64,000 nucleotides of DNA from an uncultured Bacteroidales bacterium (GTDB lineage Bacteria; Bacteroidota; Bacteroidia; Bacteroidales; UBA932): assembly GCA_947177525.1 (NCBI GenBank), contig CAMWUW010000002.1, positions 28,151-92,150 of the forward strand, in the 5' to 3' direction. Below, one piece after another: positions 53,612 to 62,450 of the stretch. Every line of letters begins with the position of its first letter. Position 1 is the stretch's first letter. The translations under genes and the position numbers were made by a program. The notes below the pieces were generated by a model. That model did no database searches. It was not told the origin of the DNA and saw only the letters and a list, made by a program, of their open reading frames with translations.

Positions 53612-54235
53612 TTAATCCTCCACAATTACATATGAACCCCTGGCTCCAGGTACAGAGCCTTTCACTACGATAAGGTTGTGCTCAGGCATAACCTTTACAA
53701 CCTGCAGGTTGAACACGGTAACGCGCTCATTTCCCATGTGGCCGGCCATACGCATTCCTTTGAATACGCGTGAAGGCCATGATGACGCACCGAGGGAACC
53801 CGGGTGACGGAGGCGGTTGTGCTGACCGTGAGTGGTTCCGCCCACACCGGCAAAGCCATGACGCTTCACAACTCCCTGGAAGCCTTTACCTTTTGAAGTT
53901 CCGACAACATCAACGAAAGTTGCGTCAGCGAAAACATCAGCAACAGAGAGCGTGTCTCCGAGCTGGAGCTCCTTGGCGAAATCCGCCTTGAACTCGACCA
54001 GCTTACGCTTAGGTGTCGTTCCTGCCTTTTCAAAGTGGCCCTTAAGAGCCTTGCTGGCATGCTTTTCACTCATTTCGTCATAGGCAAGCTGTACAGCGGC
54101 ATAGCCGTCTTTCTCTACTGTACGAATCTGCGTAACTACACATGGACCAGCCTCAATAACGGTGCATGGAATATTCTTTCCATCGGCACCGAAAACGGAA
54201 GTCATTCCGATTTTCTTTCCAATTAATCCAGGCAT
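53612..54235 (-). CDS. rplC: 50S ribosomal protein L3
   Basis: This 207-residue protein starts [15 protein letters not shown] and contains [57 protein letters not shown], diagnostic for L3. It is the first gene of this transcript: rpsJ (S10), normally just upstream, is absent and dacA faces away. Its promoter is at 54296-54303. Confidence 0.98.
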   Translation of the reverse strand: MPGLIGKKIGMTSVFGADGKNIPCTVIEAGPCVVTQIRTVEKDGYAAVQLAYDEMSEKHASKALKGHFEKAGTTPKRKLVEFKADFAKELQLGDTLSVADVFADATFVDVVGTSKGKGFQGVVKRHGFAGVGGTTHGQHNRLRHPGSLGASSWPSRVFKGMRMAGHMGNERVTVFNLQVVKVMPEHNLIVVKGSVPGARGSYVIVED

Positions 54236-54272
54236 TGGTTTGTTAATTAATTGATTATAAATACTTTAAACT

Positions 54273-54291
54273 CCGCAACACATTTTTGCGG
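54273..54291 (-). promoter_or_regulatory. 5' leader hairpin of the rplC operon
   Basis: CCGCAA/TTGCGG forms a six-bp stem with a seven-base loop that begins at or next to the predicted transcription start. It resembles, in position, the hairpin at the start of the rplP transcript. Confidence 0.5.
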
Positions 54292-54295
54292 GCTG

Positions 54296-54303
54296 CAAAT
54301 ATA
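54296..54303 (-). promoter_or_regulatory. rplC operon promoter, -7 element TATATTTG
   Basis: TATATTTG on the minus strand lies 60 bases before ATG 54235; the -33 region is only TTGA-like. It is backed by the rightward dacA promoter about 150 bases away. Confidence 0.65.
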
Positions 54304-54448
54304 CAAATAATATTTTCATTTTCAACACTTTGAATAAAATTTATTCCGGCTTTTTTCAACAGCACATCCGGCCGAACGCTGAATGTGCATCAGTTTGTCC
54401 TCAAGGGAAAGACACGGAAAGTTCCTGCTGCAATCCGACGTCAAAACA

Positions 54449-54481
54449 TTTGTGAAAGTCTGGCAATTTATAGTATCTTTG
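54449..54481 (+). promoter_or_regulatory. dacA promoter
   Basis: TTTG (54449-54452), 21 bases, then TATCTTTG (54474-54481): an almost ideal consensus. The start would be near 54487, about 23 bases before ATG 54510, which rules out the track's 54483 start. Confidence 0.8.
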
Positions 54482-54509
54482 CGTGTCATACCATGTAAAG
54501 AGGTACAAA

Positions 54510-55319
54510 ATGTTTCTTGCACTGTTCGGATTCCTCCAATTGTCGCTGGCCGACATTCTTGACATACTGCTGCTTGCCCTGATCATTTTCATTGTATTCA
54601 AGTGGATCAGAGGCTCTTCAGCCATGAGCATTTTCGTCGCCATAATCTCGCTGTACCTCATCCGCGTCGTAGTGTCCGCATTCAACATGAGGCTGATGAC
54701 TGCACTGATGGAGACGGTCCTTGACGTGGGCGTGCTTGCACTTATAGTGATTTTCCAGCCGGAAATACGAAAATTTCTGATCAAGCTCGGGAACAGATAT
54801 CTGAGCAGCGCACGAGGAAGGAAACTTGCCGACAGGATTTTCGGGCGCAGAGGCGGAAAGAGCATAGGAACGGCCGGAAATGAAGTGAACGACCTCACCG
54901 AAGCATGCCGCAGAATGGGAGAAGAAAAGACCGGAGCACTGATTGTAATCGCGCACAAGAATCCTCTGGAAGAAATCATCAGTACCGGGGACCGCATCGA
55001 TGCAGCCGTACACCGGAGGCTGATAATGAATCTGTTTTTCAAGAATTCTCCTCTGCATGACGGAGCCGTAGTGATTGCCGGGGGAAGAATCGCAGCAGCA
55101 AGGTGCACTCTTCCGATTACCGAAAAGCAGAATATTCCCGCAAGCTACGGAATGAGGCACAAGGCCGCAATCGGCATAACAGAAGAAACGGATGCAGACG
55201 TTGTCGTGGTGTCTGAGGAAACCGGCCGCATATCTTTTGTCAAGAACGGTTCCGTCACCCCGATCCAGAACATCAACGAGCTGAAGCTGCTGCTGGGCAC
55301 TTCTTTAGAAGACAATTGA
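54510..55319 (+). CDS. dacA: Diadenylate cyclase (c-di-AMP synthase, CdaA type)
   Basis: This is 269 residues from ATG 54510 (MFLALFGFLQLS). Three hydrophobic helices occupy about residues 1-85. The DAC domain follows, with NSPLHDGAVVIAGG (DGA motif) and YGMRHKAAIGI, where the usual RHR reads RHK. It joins two ATP molecules into cyclic di-AMP, a second messenger for osmotic and cell-wall control. The CdaA architecture matches the form common in Bacteroidota. No phosphodiesterase or CdaR gene is adjacent. It is divergent from the rplC operon. Confidence 0.95.
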   Translation: MFLALFGFLQLSLADILDILLLALIIFIVFKWIRGSSAMSIFVAIISLYLIRVVVSAFNMRLMTALMETVLDVGVLALIVIFQPEIRKFLIKLGNRYLSSARGRKLADRIFGRRGGKSIGTAGNEVNDLTEACRRMGEEKTGALIVIAHKNPLEEIISTGDRIDAAVHRRLIMNLFFKNSPLHDGAVVIAGGRIAAARCTLPITEKQNIPASYGMRHKAAIGITEETDADVVVVSEETGRISFVKNGSVTPIQNINELKLLLGTSLEDN

Positions 55320-55412
55320 CCTAAGGCATTTCATCAGTATTTCGTGGCGCAGCCCTTTGTTTTTACGCTATTTTCATTAAATTGCGCAAAATCAACTGAT
55401 ACATACCTCGCC

Positions 55413-56279
55413 ATGAAATTGACAAGATTCGCATTGTGTATCATTGCCTTGGTCACGACGCAGGTTTGTGCTGATGCACAGGCAATCAGGGCTGCATACA
55501 AATTCTTCAGGAAAGCTCAGGCAACAGATTCGCTCTACAAGATTGAGCCGGACATGATGCTGGACTATGACGGCAGGACAGCCGCTTTTTATTCTGATGC
55601 GGCATACCATCGGGACTCTCTCTTGATTCTCGCATCTGACAATAACGGGAACATACAGAACCATGACGCATACGGGCAGATTTTCGACTACAGGCCAGGA
55701 GCGACAAAGGATGCCGTATTGATTGACTTCATACACAATTCATTTGAAGTAAAATACCATGATGGCACGGTCTATATAATAGGACAAGGAGCGCATCTGG
55801 ATATGCCGCAATGGGAACTGCATGATACGACAAGAACGTCCCCACTCGGCTATGAGACCAAGATGGCGACAGCGCAGTTCATGGGAAGGCAATGGAGAGT
55901 ATGGTACACGGAAGAGATTCCTGTACCGGCAGGGCCATGGATGCTGTGGGGTACGCCAGGGCTTATCACTTACGCAGAAGATTTCCAGAGAAACTTTGCA
56001 TTCAAATTGCTGAATGTGGATATGCTGGATTTGCCGACCAGATATGACAATATCAAAAAGTATTACAATAGCAAAAAAGGACGCAAATCATTCTATATCT
56101 TTGACATAAAGAATGCGGAGAAAGTCCACAATAAGGCCAGGAGGGATTTCAACTACCTTTATGAATTGGCCGGCGTAGGAGTATATGACTCATATTCAAT
56201 CGACAAAGACGGCAAGACAGAGACCGTTCCTACCAAATATCCTTACATCCCGTTGATTGCCGAGGAATATTGGAAATAG
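55413..56279 (+). CDS. GLPGLI-family exported protein
   Basis: This is 288 residues from ATG 55413 (MKLTRFALCIIALVTTQVCADAQ), which gives a proper signal peptide; the track's 55344 start does not. The family motif appears as PWMLWGTPGLI at about residue 180, with the first residues GT in place of GL. The conserved Tyr-Lys and Asp-rich parts around YRDSLLILASD and FEVKYHDG fit GLPGLI proteins. Function unknown. The family commonly sits beside an outer-membrane barrel gene, as here (21-base gap). They probably form an envelope complex. Confidence 0.8.
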   Translation: MKLTRFALCIIALVTTQVCADAQAIRAAYKFFRKAQATDSLYKIEPDMMLDYDGRTAAFYSDAAYHRDSLLILASDNNGNIQNHDAYGQIFDYRPGATKDAVLIDFIHNSFEVKYHDGTVYIIGQGAHLDMPQWELHDTTRTSPLGYETKMATAQFMGRQWRVWYTEEIPVPAGPWMLWGTPGLITYAEDFQRNFAFKLLNVDMLDLPTRYDNIKKYYNSKKGRKSFYIFDIKNAEKVHNKARRDFNYLYELAGVGVYDSYSIDKDGKTETVPTKYPYIPLIAEEYWK

Positions 56280-56300
56280 AGAACCCGTCAAACTGAAGTC

Positions 56301-58922
56301 ATGGGCACAAGGAGAAAGGAATTTATATACCTGCTTATGCTGTACTTAATCACGGCATTTGCTGCTCCGTGTGCCGCCCAGGAAGCGAGCCTTCAGACAG
56401 TGCATGGTACGGTGATCTGCGCAGACAACGGCACTCCGATATCCGGAGCGTTTGTCAGTTTCATAAAGGGCAACAAGATAGTCGCAAGCTGCCTGTGTGA
56501 CGGGGACGGTTGTTTCAGTATGTCATTCTGCAAGGACATCCCTGAATTCGCTTCGGCATCAATGCTCGGGTATACGCCGACAAAAATCCAGATAGGACAA
56601 GGCAAGTTGACAATAAGGCTCAAGGAGAAAAAGCTCAGCATAAAAGCCTCAAGCGTGACGGCGAGCGTAATAGAAAGCAAAGGAGACACGACCTCGTACA
56701 GCGTAGGGGCATTCCTGGACAAAGGAGACCTGACAGCTGCTGACATATTGAAAAAACTTCCGGGCATCACAATAACGGAATCAGGAGGAATAATCCATAA
56801 CGGGAAGCCAATAAACAAATTCTATATCGAAGGCCTCGACCTGATGGGAGGCAGATACGGAATGATAACAAACAACCTGTCAGTTAAAGACATATCAAAG
56901 ATAGAAGTCTATCGTGACCACCAGCCGGTAAAAGTGCTGAAAGGGATTGTGCGTACCGGGCAAAGCGCCGTAAACATAATCCTTAAAGAGAGTTCAAAAA
57001 ACACATGGCTTTTCAACGGAGACATTGCAGCAGGAGGTCCAGGTTTCCCTCTGTTTGAGGCAAAGGCTCTCACAACTCGATTTTCAAGCCAAAGCCAGGA
57101 TCTCTACATGCTGAAAGGCAACAGCACGGGGGAGGATGTCGTGAAAGAAGTCAGGGAGCAGTCTTATTTCGGCAAGACAGGAGCATTCCTCGTCTCCATT
57201 GACGACCTGGACAGTGATTTCAGGAGTGAGCTCTCACCGCGCAAAAATGCCATGGAAATCCCTCAGGAATTCTGGTTTGACAATATTTCCGGAATAGGCA
57301 CGTTCAATCATCTGCACAAGACAGGACAGGATTCACAAATAAGGGCAGCCGTACAGATTGCGGCCGAGAAGTATTCGGAACAGGCATACACGAACGAGAG
57401 CATCAGTTTTGACGATGTTCCGGAACTTGTCATTGCAGAAAACAAAACAGCGGAAGACACGCGATACTATTTCAATACAACCGCACATTTTGAAAAGAAC
57501 GCTACAAAGAATTTCCTGTCTGACGAACTGAGCGTCACCGGACAATGGATATCGGACAATGCCGCCGCCACAAGAGCAGCCGATGTATCAGGACAGCAGT
57601 CACGGCTTCCGTCACTGAAGGTAGAGAATATCCTGAAATCTACCACGGGTATCCGCAACAACAAAGTCATAGACTTCTCAAGCAAGACGACGTTTCTTGC
57701 AAATGTCCATTCGGCGACTTTCCGGACCGGATCAGCAGACATGGGACAGGCCTTGAACTGCACAGGATTCCGCACCCACAACAATGTCTCATACCGGTTC
57801 AGGATACGCGACGTAGGATTAAGTTCATACGCAGGGCTCAATCTGGAGCATCTCCGCAGAGAAAGCTTGCTCACGATGCCGTATGAACTGTCTTGGATTA
57901 CTCATGAGGATTTCAGGGCGACATCTGTAGCTCCTCTCATAAATATACTCTCAACATACAACAAGGGCGGATGCAGCCTCAGGATAAGCCTGTCAGCCAG
58001 ACTCGACATGATTTTCACCTCCGGCTACGGAAACCGCTTTGTTCCTGACCTGTCACCGGGAATCACCTATACACAAAAGCTCGCGCAGAACTGGGAGCTC
58101 GGAGCCAATGCAAACTACAGCCGTTCAGGCTCAGAAGTCCTGACACTATCAAAAGCGGCCATAATGAACAGCTACAGGTCTGCGAAGGTTTCCGACGGCA
58201 TGACAACCACAGACCGGGTGACATCGAACATATATGTCAAATACTCTGACACTCCGGCAATGCTATTCATAACCCTTACGGGAATTTACAATCATATAAG
58301 ACGCAACAAAACATCGTCAAACATATACGACGGCATTTTCTTACTTTCCACTCTCGTTGACAGGCCTGATTCATACAGGAATTACAGCGTCAACGGAAAC
58401 ATAACCAAATATTTCGGAATCAAAGCTTTCGTGGCAGAGCTGTCAGGAGGCTACGACAGATACACGTCCGGGGAATATCTGCAAGAAAAATATTTCAGCT
58501 ATTCCGGCGAACACGCCTATGCATCATTGAAAGCACGCACTGCAGCCCTTGACTGGCTGTCAGCAGAGATTTCGGCCGACTATGCCTTTGACAGGATGAC
58601 CGGGAACAAATCTTCAGGCAGGCATTCGGCCACATCTGAAGCATCTCTGTACATAACGCCCGTAAAACCTCTCCTGATAAGCCTCAAAGCCGATTATTTC
58701 TGGTGGCACAGTTCATCCGGACAGGTTTCCGTCTCAAACACCCCTATACTAAAATGCCATGTCTCATGGAAATTCAAAAAGTTCAGCATATTCGCAGAAT
58801 GCCGCAACATATTGGGGACTACTGAGTTCAGGAAAGAATATTTCAATCCTCATAAGACGGTAAGCAATATTTTCCATTTGCGCGGACGGGAGTATCTGGC
58901 CGGGATAAGAATGTCAATGTAG
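56301..58922 (+). CDS. TonB-receptor-like outer-membrane protein with carboxypeptidase-regulatory N-terminal domain
   Basis: This is an 873-residue protein. The signal peptide ends CAAQE. Residues about 32-110 are a carboxypeptidase-regulatory-like beta domain (VHGTVICADNGTPISGAFVSF). Residues about 125-225 resemble a plug domain (ADILKKLPGITI, KISKIEVYRDHQPVKVLKG). From about 240 to the end there is a large beta-barrel rich in alternating Tyr, Ser and Phe. No SusD partner is adjacent, so it is not a Sus-type glycan system. It pairs with the GLPGLI gene, and the cargo is unknown. Confidence 0.85.
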   Translation: MGTRRKEFIYLLMLYLITAFAAPCAAQEASLQTVHGTVICADNGTPISGAFVSFIKGNKIVASCLCDGDGCFSMSFCKDIPEFASASMLGYTPTKIQIGQGKLTIRLKEKKLSIKASSVTASVIESKGDTTSYSVGAFLDKGDLTAADILKKLPGITITESGGIIHNGKPINKFYIEGLDLMGGRYGMITNNLSVKDISKIEVYRDHQPVKVLKGIVRTGQSAVNIILKESSKNTWLFNGDIAAGGPGFPLFEAKALTTRFSSQSQDLYMLKGNSTGEDVVKEVREQSYFGKTGAFLVSIDDLDSDFRSELSPRKNAMEIPQEFWFDNISGIGTFNHLHKTGQDSQIRAAVQIAAEKYSEQAYTNESISFDDVPELVIAENKTAEDTRYYFNTTAHFEKNATKNFLSDELSVTGQWISDNAAATRAADVSGQQSRLPSLKVENILKSTTGIRNNKVIDFSSKTTFLANVHSATFRTGSADMGQALNCTGFRTHNNVSYRFRIRDVGLSSYAGLNLEHLRRESLLTMPYELSWITHEDFRATSVAPLINILSTYNKGGCSLRISLSARLDMIFTSGYGNRFVPDLSPGITYTQKLAQNWELGANANYSRSGSEVLTLSKAAIMNSYRSAKVSDGMTTTDRVTSNIYVKYSDTPAMLFITLTGIYNHIRRNKTSSNIYDGIFLLSTLVDRPDSYRNYSVNGNITKYFGIKAFVAELSGGYDRYTSGEYLQEKYFSYSGEHAYASLKARTAALDWLSAEISADYAFDRMTGNKSSGRHSATSEASLYITPVKPLLISLKADYFWWHSSSGQVSVSNTPILKCHVSWKFKKFSIFAECRNILGTTEFRKEYFNPHKTVSNIFHLRGREYLAGIRMSM

Positions 58923-58984
58923 GCCATTTTCCGCTGATACGCTAAAAATATCGTCAAACGTTTCGGCTTGTCGAATAATCTTGA

Positions 58985-58992
58985 TAAATTTG
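58985..58992 (+). promoter_or_regulatory. mutS2 promoter, -7 element TAAATTTG
   Basis: TAAATTTG lies inside the track's predicted mutS2 N-terminus with TTTC about 22 bases upstream. It places the transcript start near 58998, so the real start codon must be further right. Confidence 0.55.
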
Positions 58993-59091
58993 CAGGATAA
59001 GTCAACGGGAAAATGCAGCCTACATTGCGGCGATTATGCCCGGGACGGCCTCACGGGAGAAATTGAGTTTTATAAATTGGGAGGGACCGAT

Positions 59092-61641
59092 TTGGAAGAC
59101 AACAGGACGCAGATTGACACAAGATTAGAGCAGAAGCTTGGCTTCGACCGCATAAGAAAAATAATCTCCGACAGATGTTCCACTGGCTATGCAGCCGGAC
59201 GCACTGCCACGGAGACATTCTCCACAGACGTAAGACAGATACGCAAAAGGCTTCTTCTTACCGATGAGATGCGCCTTATAATGATGTTCGAGGACAGTTT
59301 CCCGTCAGGGGGCTTCATTGACTGCATCGATTTCCTAAAGCCTCTCGAAAGGAGTTCTTCCGCAATAGACCTCATTTCCCTCAGAAAGCTCAAGACTATG
59401 CTTGAGACTCTGCGCAAAGTGATTTCATTCTTTGACGGAGTAAAAGACGAGGTATATCCCAACCTCAAGCGTATGAGTTCTCATATCCTGTCGTTCCCTT
59501 TGGTTCAGAAGCGCATCGATTCCATTTTGGACAGATATGGAGAGGTCAAGGACACGGCGTCTGACGAGCTGTATGAAATAAGGCGGGCGCTGCATGAAAA
59601 GGAAGGTGCCATATCCAAAAGGATGAGCGCGATACTGAAAAGGGCGCAGGCGGAAGGCATCGTGGACACAGATGCAGGAGTGTCGGTGAGAGACGGCAAG
59701 ATGCTCATCCCGGTCAGCGCGGCGCACAAGAAGAAAATCCCGGGATTCATTTATGACGAGTCAGCATCGGGAAAGACGGCTTTCATAGAGCCTGCGGAAG
59801 TTGTTGAGCTGGACAACCAGATAAAGGAACTGCGGTTTTCCGAGCAGAGGGAAATTCTCCGCATACTGCTGGAATTCACTGATTTCCTCAGAGAATATAT
59901 ACCGGATCTGCTGGAGGCTGCACAGTATCTCGGTGAAATAGACTTCCTGATGGCCAAGGCCCAGGTAGCCCTTGATTTCATAGCCGGCATGCCCGTGATT
60001 TCAGACAACGGGGAGATGAATCTGCGCAAGGCAAGGCATCCGCTTCTGGAGCGTGCACTTAAAAAAGAAAAAAAGGAGATTGTTCCCCTGACTGCCACTC
60101 TGACTCCGCAAAAGCATATTCTTCTTATTTCCGGGCCGAATGCCGGAGGAAAATCAGTGTGTCTGAAAACGGTGGGACTTCTGCAGTACATGTTCCAGTG
60201 GGGCATGCTGATACCGACATCGGAAACGTCGGAGATGCTTGTGTTCGACAGGATAATGGTTGACATCGGAGATGACCAGTCAATTGACAATGACCTGAGT
60301 ACATATAGTTCGTTTCTTTCAAACATGAATGAAATGCTGCGGCAGGCGGACGAAAGGACGCTCGTCCTCGTGGACGAGTTCGGCTCAGGCACTGAGCCGG
60401 CTGCCGGAGGTGCTATTGCAGAAGCGATACTCGGGGAGTTCGACAAGAGGGGCGTATATGGAATAATAACTACACATTACACCAATCTGAAACTGTATGC
60501 TTCAGCCGACACCGGAGTAATGAATGGAGCGATGATGTTCGATGTGAAGAACATTGCCCCGCTCTTTAAGCTGGAAATGGGACTGCCTGGCAATTCGTTC
60601 GCATTTGAACTTGCACGAAAGATGGGGCTGCCGGAGACCATCATAAAAGACGCGGAGGCCCGCGCCGGGGAAGAGTTCGTAGGAATCGAAAGGAATCTGC
60701 GCAAAATAGCCCGCAACAGAAAGGCTCTTGACGAGAAATTGGAGAGAATACGCAACACTGACCGCACGCTTGTAAATATAACGGATAAATACCAGAAGGA
60801 GCTGCTTCAGATAAAGCAGATGAAGAAGGAAATTCTGGACCAGGCCAGGAAAGAGGCTGAGGAAATAATCAAGGGTGCAAACAGGCAGGTTGAAAACACC
60901 ATACGCACAATCAAGGAAGCCCAGGCGGAAAAAGAGACCACCCAGGAGGCACGCAAGGAATTGTACGACTTCATGTCAGTGCTCACTGCAAGAAAAGAGA
61001 AAGAGCAGAAAGAAAAGGATGACTACATAGAGCGTAAGATAAAGCAGCTTGACCAGAGAAAAGAACGGCAGAAAAAGAGGAAGGACCAGCGTGCAGGAGA
61101 GAAGGTCCAAAAGGAGGAAATGCAGCAGCAGGCCGAGCGGGAGAGGATGGAGGCTTTCAGGTCGGCTCCGCTTAAGGTCGGAGAGAAAGTCAGGGTGAAA
61201 GATAACGGAATGGTCGGAGAAGTGACCAAGGTGTCTGCTAAGGCGATAGTTGTGGCCATCGGCAACATAAGCAGCAAAATGCCGCACGACAAGGTCGAGA
61301 GAATTACGTCCAACGAGTTCAAGAATGCTGTAAAAGAGACGCTCAAGCCCGTGTCGGCAATAAGGATTGACTCATCCATTACAGAGAGGAAGCTTAATTT
61401 CAGCACGGAAATAGACGTGCGTGGGGAAAGGCTTGGAGAGGCAATGGACAAAGTCATGAGGTATGTTGATGACGCAATAATGACTGGAGTTCCGAGCGTA
61501 AGAATCATACATGGCAAGGGAACCGGAGTGCTTAGGGACGAACTGCAGAAATTCCTCAGGACAGTGCCTGGGATTGCAGAGGTAAAAGACGAGCACATAC
61601 AGCTTGGAGGCACAGGAGTAACTATTGTCACATTTGATTAG
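59092..61641 (+). CDS. mutS2: Endonuclease MutS2
   Basis: This is 849 residues if started at TTG 59092 (LEDNRTQIDTRLEQKLGFDRI). No in-frame ATG exists before the core, GGGAGGG lies seven bases upstream, and the track start overlaps the promoter. TTG 59077 is an alternative. An N-terminal clamp/core is followed by the ATPase with Walker A ISGPNAGGKS and Walker B TLVLVDEFGSGTEP. A long coiled coil comes next (KEAEEIIKGANRQVENTIR...), and a C-terminal Smr nuclease domain reads IDVRGERLGEAMDKVMRYVDDA with HGKGTGVLRD. MutS2 suppresses recombination and helps rescue collided ribosomes in other bacteria. Confidence 0.93.
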   Translation: MEDNRTQIDTRLEQKLGFDRIRKIISDRCSTGYAAGRTATETFSTDVRQIRKRLLLTDEMRLIMMFEDSFPSGGFIDCIDFLKPLERSSSAIDLISLRKLKTMLETLRKVISFFDGVKDEVYPNLKRMSSHILSFPLVQKRIDSILDRYGEVKDTASDELYEIRRALHEKEGAISKRMSAILKRAQAEGIVDTDAGVSVRDGKMLIPVSAAHKKKIPGFIYDESASGKTAFIEPAEVVELDNQIKELRFSEQREILRILLEFTDFLREYIPDLLEAAQYLGEIDFLMAKAQVALDFIAGMPVISDNGEMNLRKARHPLLERALKKEKKEIVPLTATLTPQKHILLISGPNAGGKSVCLKTVGLLQYMFQWGMLIPTSETSEMLVFDRIMVDIGDDQSIDNDLSTYSSFLSNMNEMLRQADERTLVLVDEFGSGTEPAAGGAIAEAILGEFDKRGVYGIITTHYTNLKLYASADTGVMNGAMMFDVKNIAPLFKLEMGLPGNSFAFELARKMGLPETIIKDAEARAGEEFVGIERNLRKIARNRKALDEKLERIRNTDRTLVNITDKYQKELLQIKQMKKEILDQARKEAEEIIKGANRQVENTIRTIKEAQAEKETTQEARKELYDFMSVLTARKEKEQKEKDDYIERKIKQLDQRKERQKKRKDQRAGEKVQKEEMQQQAERERMEAFRSAPLKVGEKVRVKDNGMVGEVTKVSAKAIVVAIGNISSKMPHDKVERITSNEFKNAVKETLKPVSAIRIDSSITERKLNFSTEIDVRGERLGEAMDKVMRYVDDAIMTGVPSVRIIHGKGTGVLRDELQKFLRTVPGIAEVKDEHIQLGGTGVTIVTFD

Positions 61642-61644
61642 TAT

Positions 61645-62067
61645 ATGAACATAAGGAAGTGTATATATTTGTTTGTTTCTGCAGCTGTGCTTGCCGGATG
61701 TATGGAAAGGCGCAGCGTGGAAACAGGGCCGGAGGAAAGGGTGACTGCATTCAATGAGGCAATGGCAACCGGACGGTTCAGCGAAGCAGCTGCACTCTGC
61801 GACACTGCACTTATGGCGGATTACCTGAGGTTTTACACAGCCGAATGGGAGAAAGCCATGAAGACAGACAGCAGCATAGCCGCTGCGGCAAATGCCATAT
61901 TGTCGGGAATAAGTACCGATGTGGTCTCCGTCGAAAAAGACGGGAACAAAAGGACAGTACGCTACACTGTCAGCATCAGCGGATACAGTTCGGCAAAAGC
62001 AAGAAAGGCGGTATTGAGGAAAGAGGAGGGAGAATGGAAGATAGAGACCGTCACAGAAGACAATTAG
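61645..62067 (+). CDS. Small DUF4878-like lipoprotein
   Basis: This is a 140-residue protein. The signal peptide MNIRKCIYLFVSAAVLAGC ends in a perfect lipobox. The mature part (AFNEAMATGRFSEAAALCDTALMADYL and VRYTVSISGYSSAKARKAVLRKEEGEWKIE) has the fold pattern of NTF2-like DUF4878 proteins. Function unknown. It starts three bases after the mutS2 stop. Its end overlaps the start of yraN by 34 bases. Confidence 0.75.
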   Translation: MNIRKCIYLFVSAAVLAGCMERRSVETGPEERVTAFNEAMATGRFSEAAALCDTALMADYLRFYTAEWEKAMKTDSSIAAAANAILSGISTDVVSVEKDGNKRTVRYTVSISGYSSAKARKAVLRKEEGEWKIETVTEDN

Positions 62068-62423
62068 GCAGACACGGAGAGGATATCGCCTGCAGCATGC
62101 TGAGGGAAATGGGTCACACCATACTTGAGAGGAACTGGAGATATTCGCATCTTGAGATAGACATCATCTCTTTTGATGCAGGAGGAATACATTTTGTAGA
62201 AGTGAAGACCCGCGAATACAGCATACAGGCTCCTCCGCAGGACAATGTGGGGCCGCAGAAACAGAAAAGGACCGCAAAAGCTGCATCAATGTACCTCAAG
62301 ACTGCAAAGGGAAGCGCTTTCGGACATGCAGAATGCACATTTGATGTGATTGCCGTGACTTTCCGCAACGGCAAGGCAACGGCAGAGTGGTTTCCACAGG
62401 CATATATACCTCTATACTTATAG
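62034..62423 (+). CDS. YraN-family (UPF0102) endonuclease-like protein
   Basis: This is 129 residues from ATG 62034 (MEDRDRHRRQLGRHGED), preceded by GAGGAGGGAG; the track's longer start lies inside the lipoprotein gene. The restriction-endonuclease-like core shows GRHGEDIACSMLREMG, the acidic EIDIIS and FVEVKTR. The family is near-universal, small and of uncertain role, possibly in DNA or Holliday-junction processing. It overlaps the lipoprotein by 34 bases, so the two are coupled. The gene before manC follows after 27 bases. Confidence 0.9.
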   Translation: MEDRDRHRRQLGRHGEDIACSMLREMGHTILERNWRYSHLEIDIISFDAGGIHFVEVKTREYSIQAPPQDNVGPQKQKRTAKAASMYLKTAKGSAFGHAECTFDVIAVTFRNGKATAEWFPQAYIPLYL

Positions 62424-62450
62424 TAAAAACAGACATAAAACCACATACAG

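Noticed and set aside
59751-60446. 231-residue leftward ORF in mutS2
   Set aside because: Ser-rich antisense shadow of the MutS2 ATPase domain.
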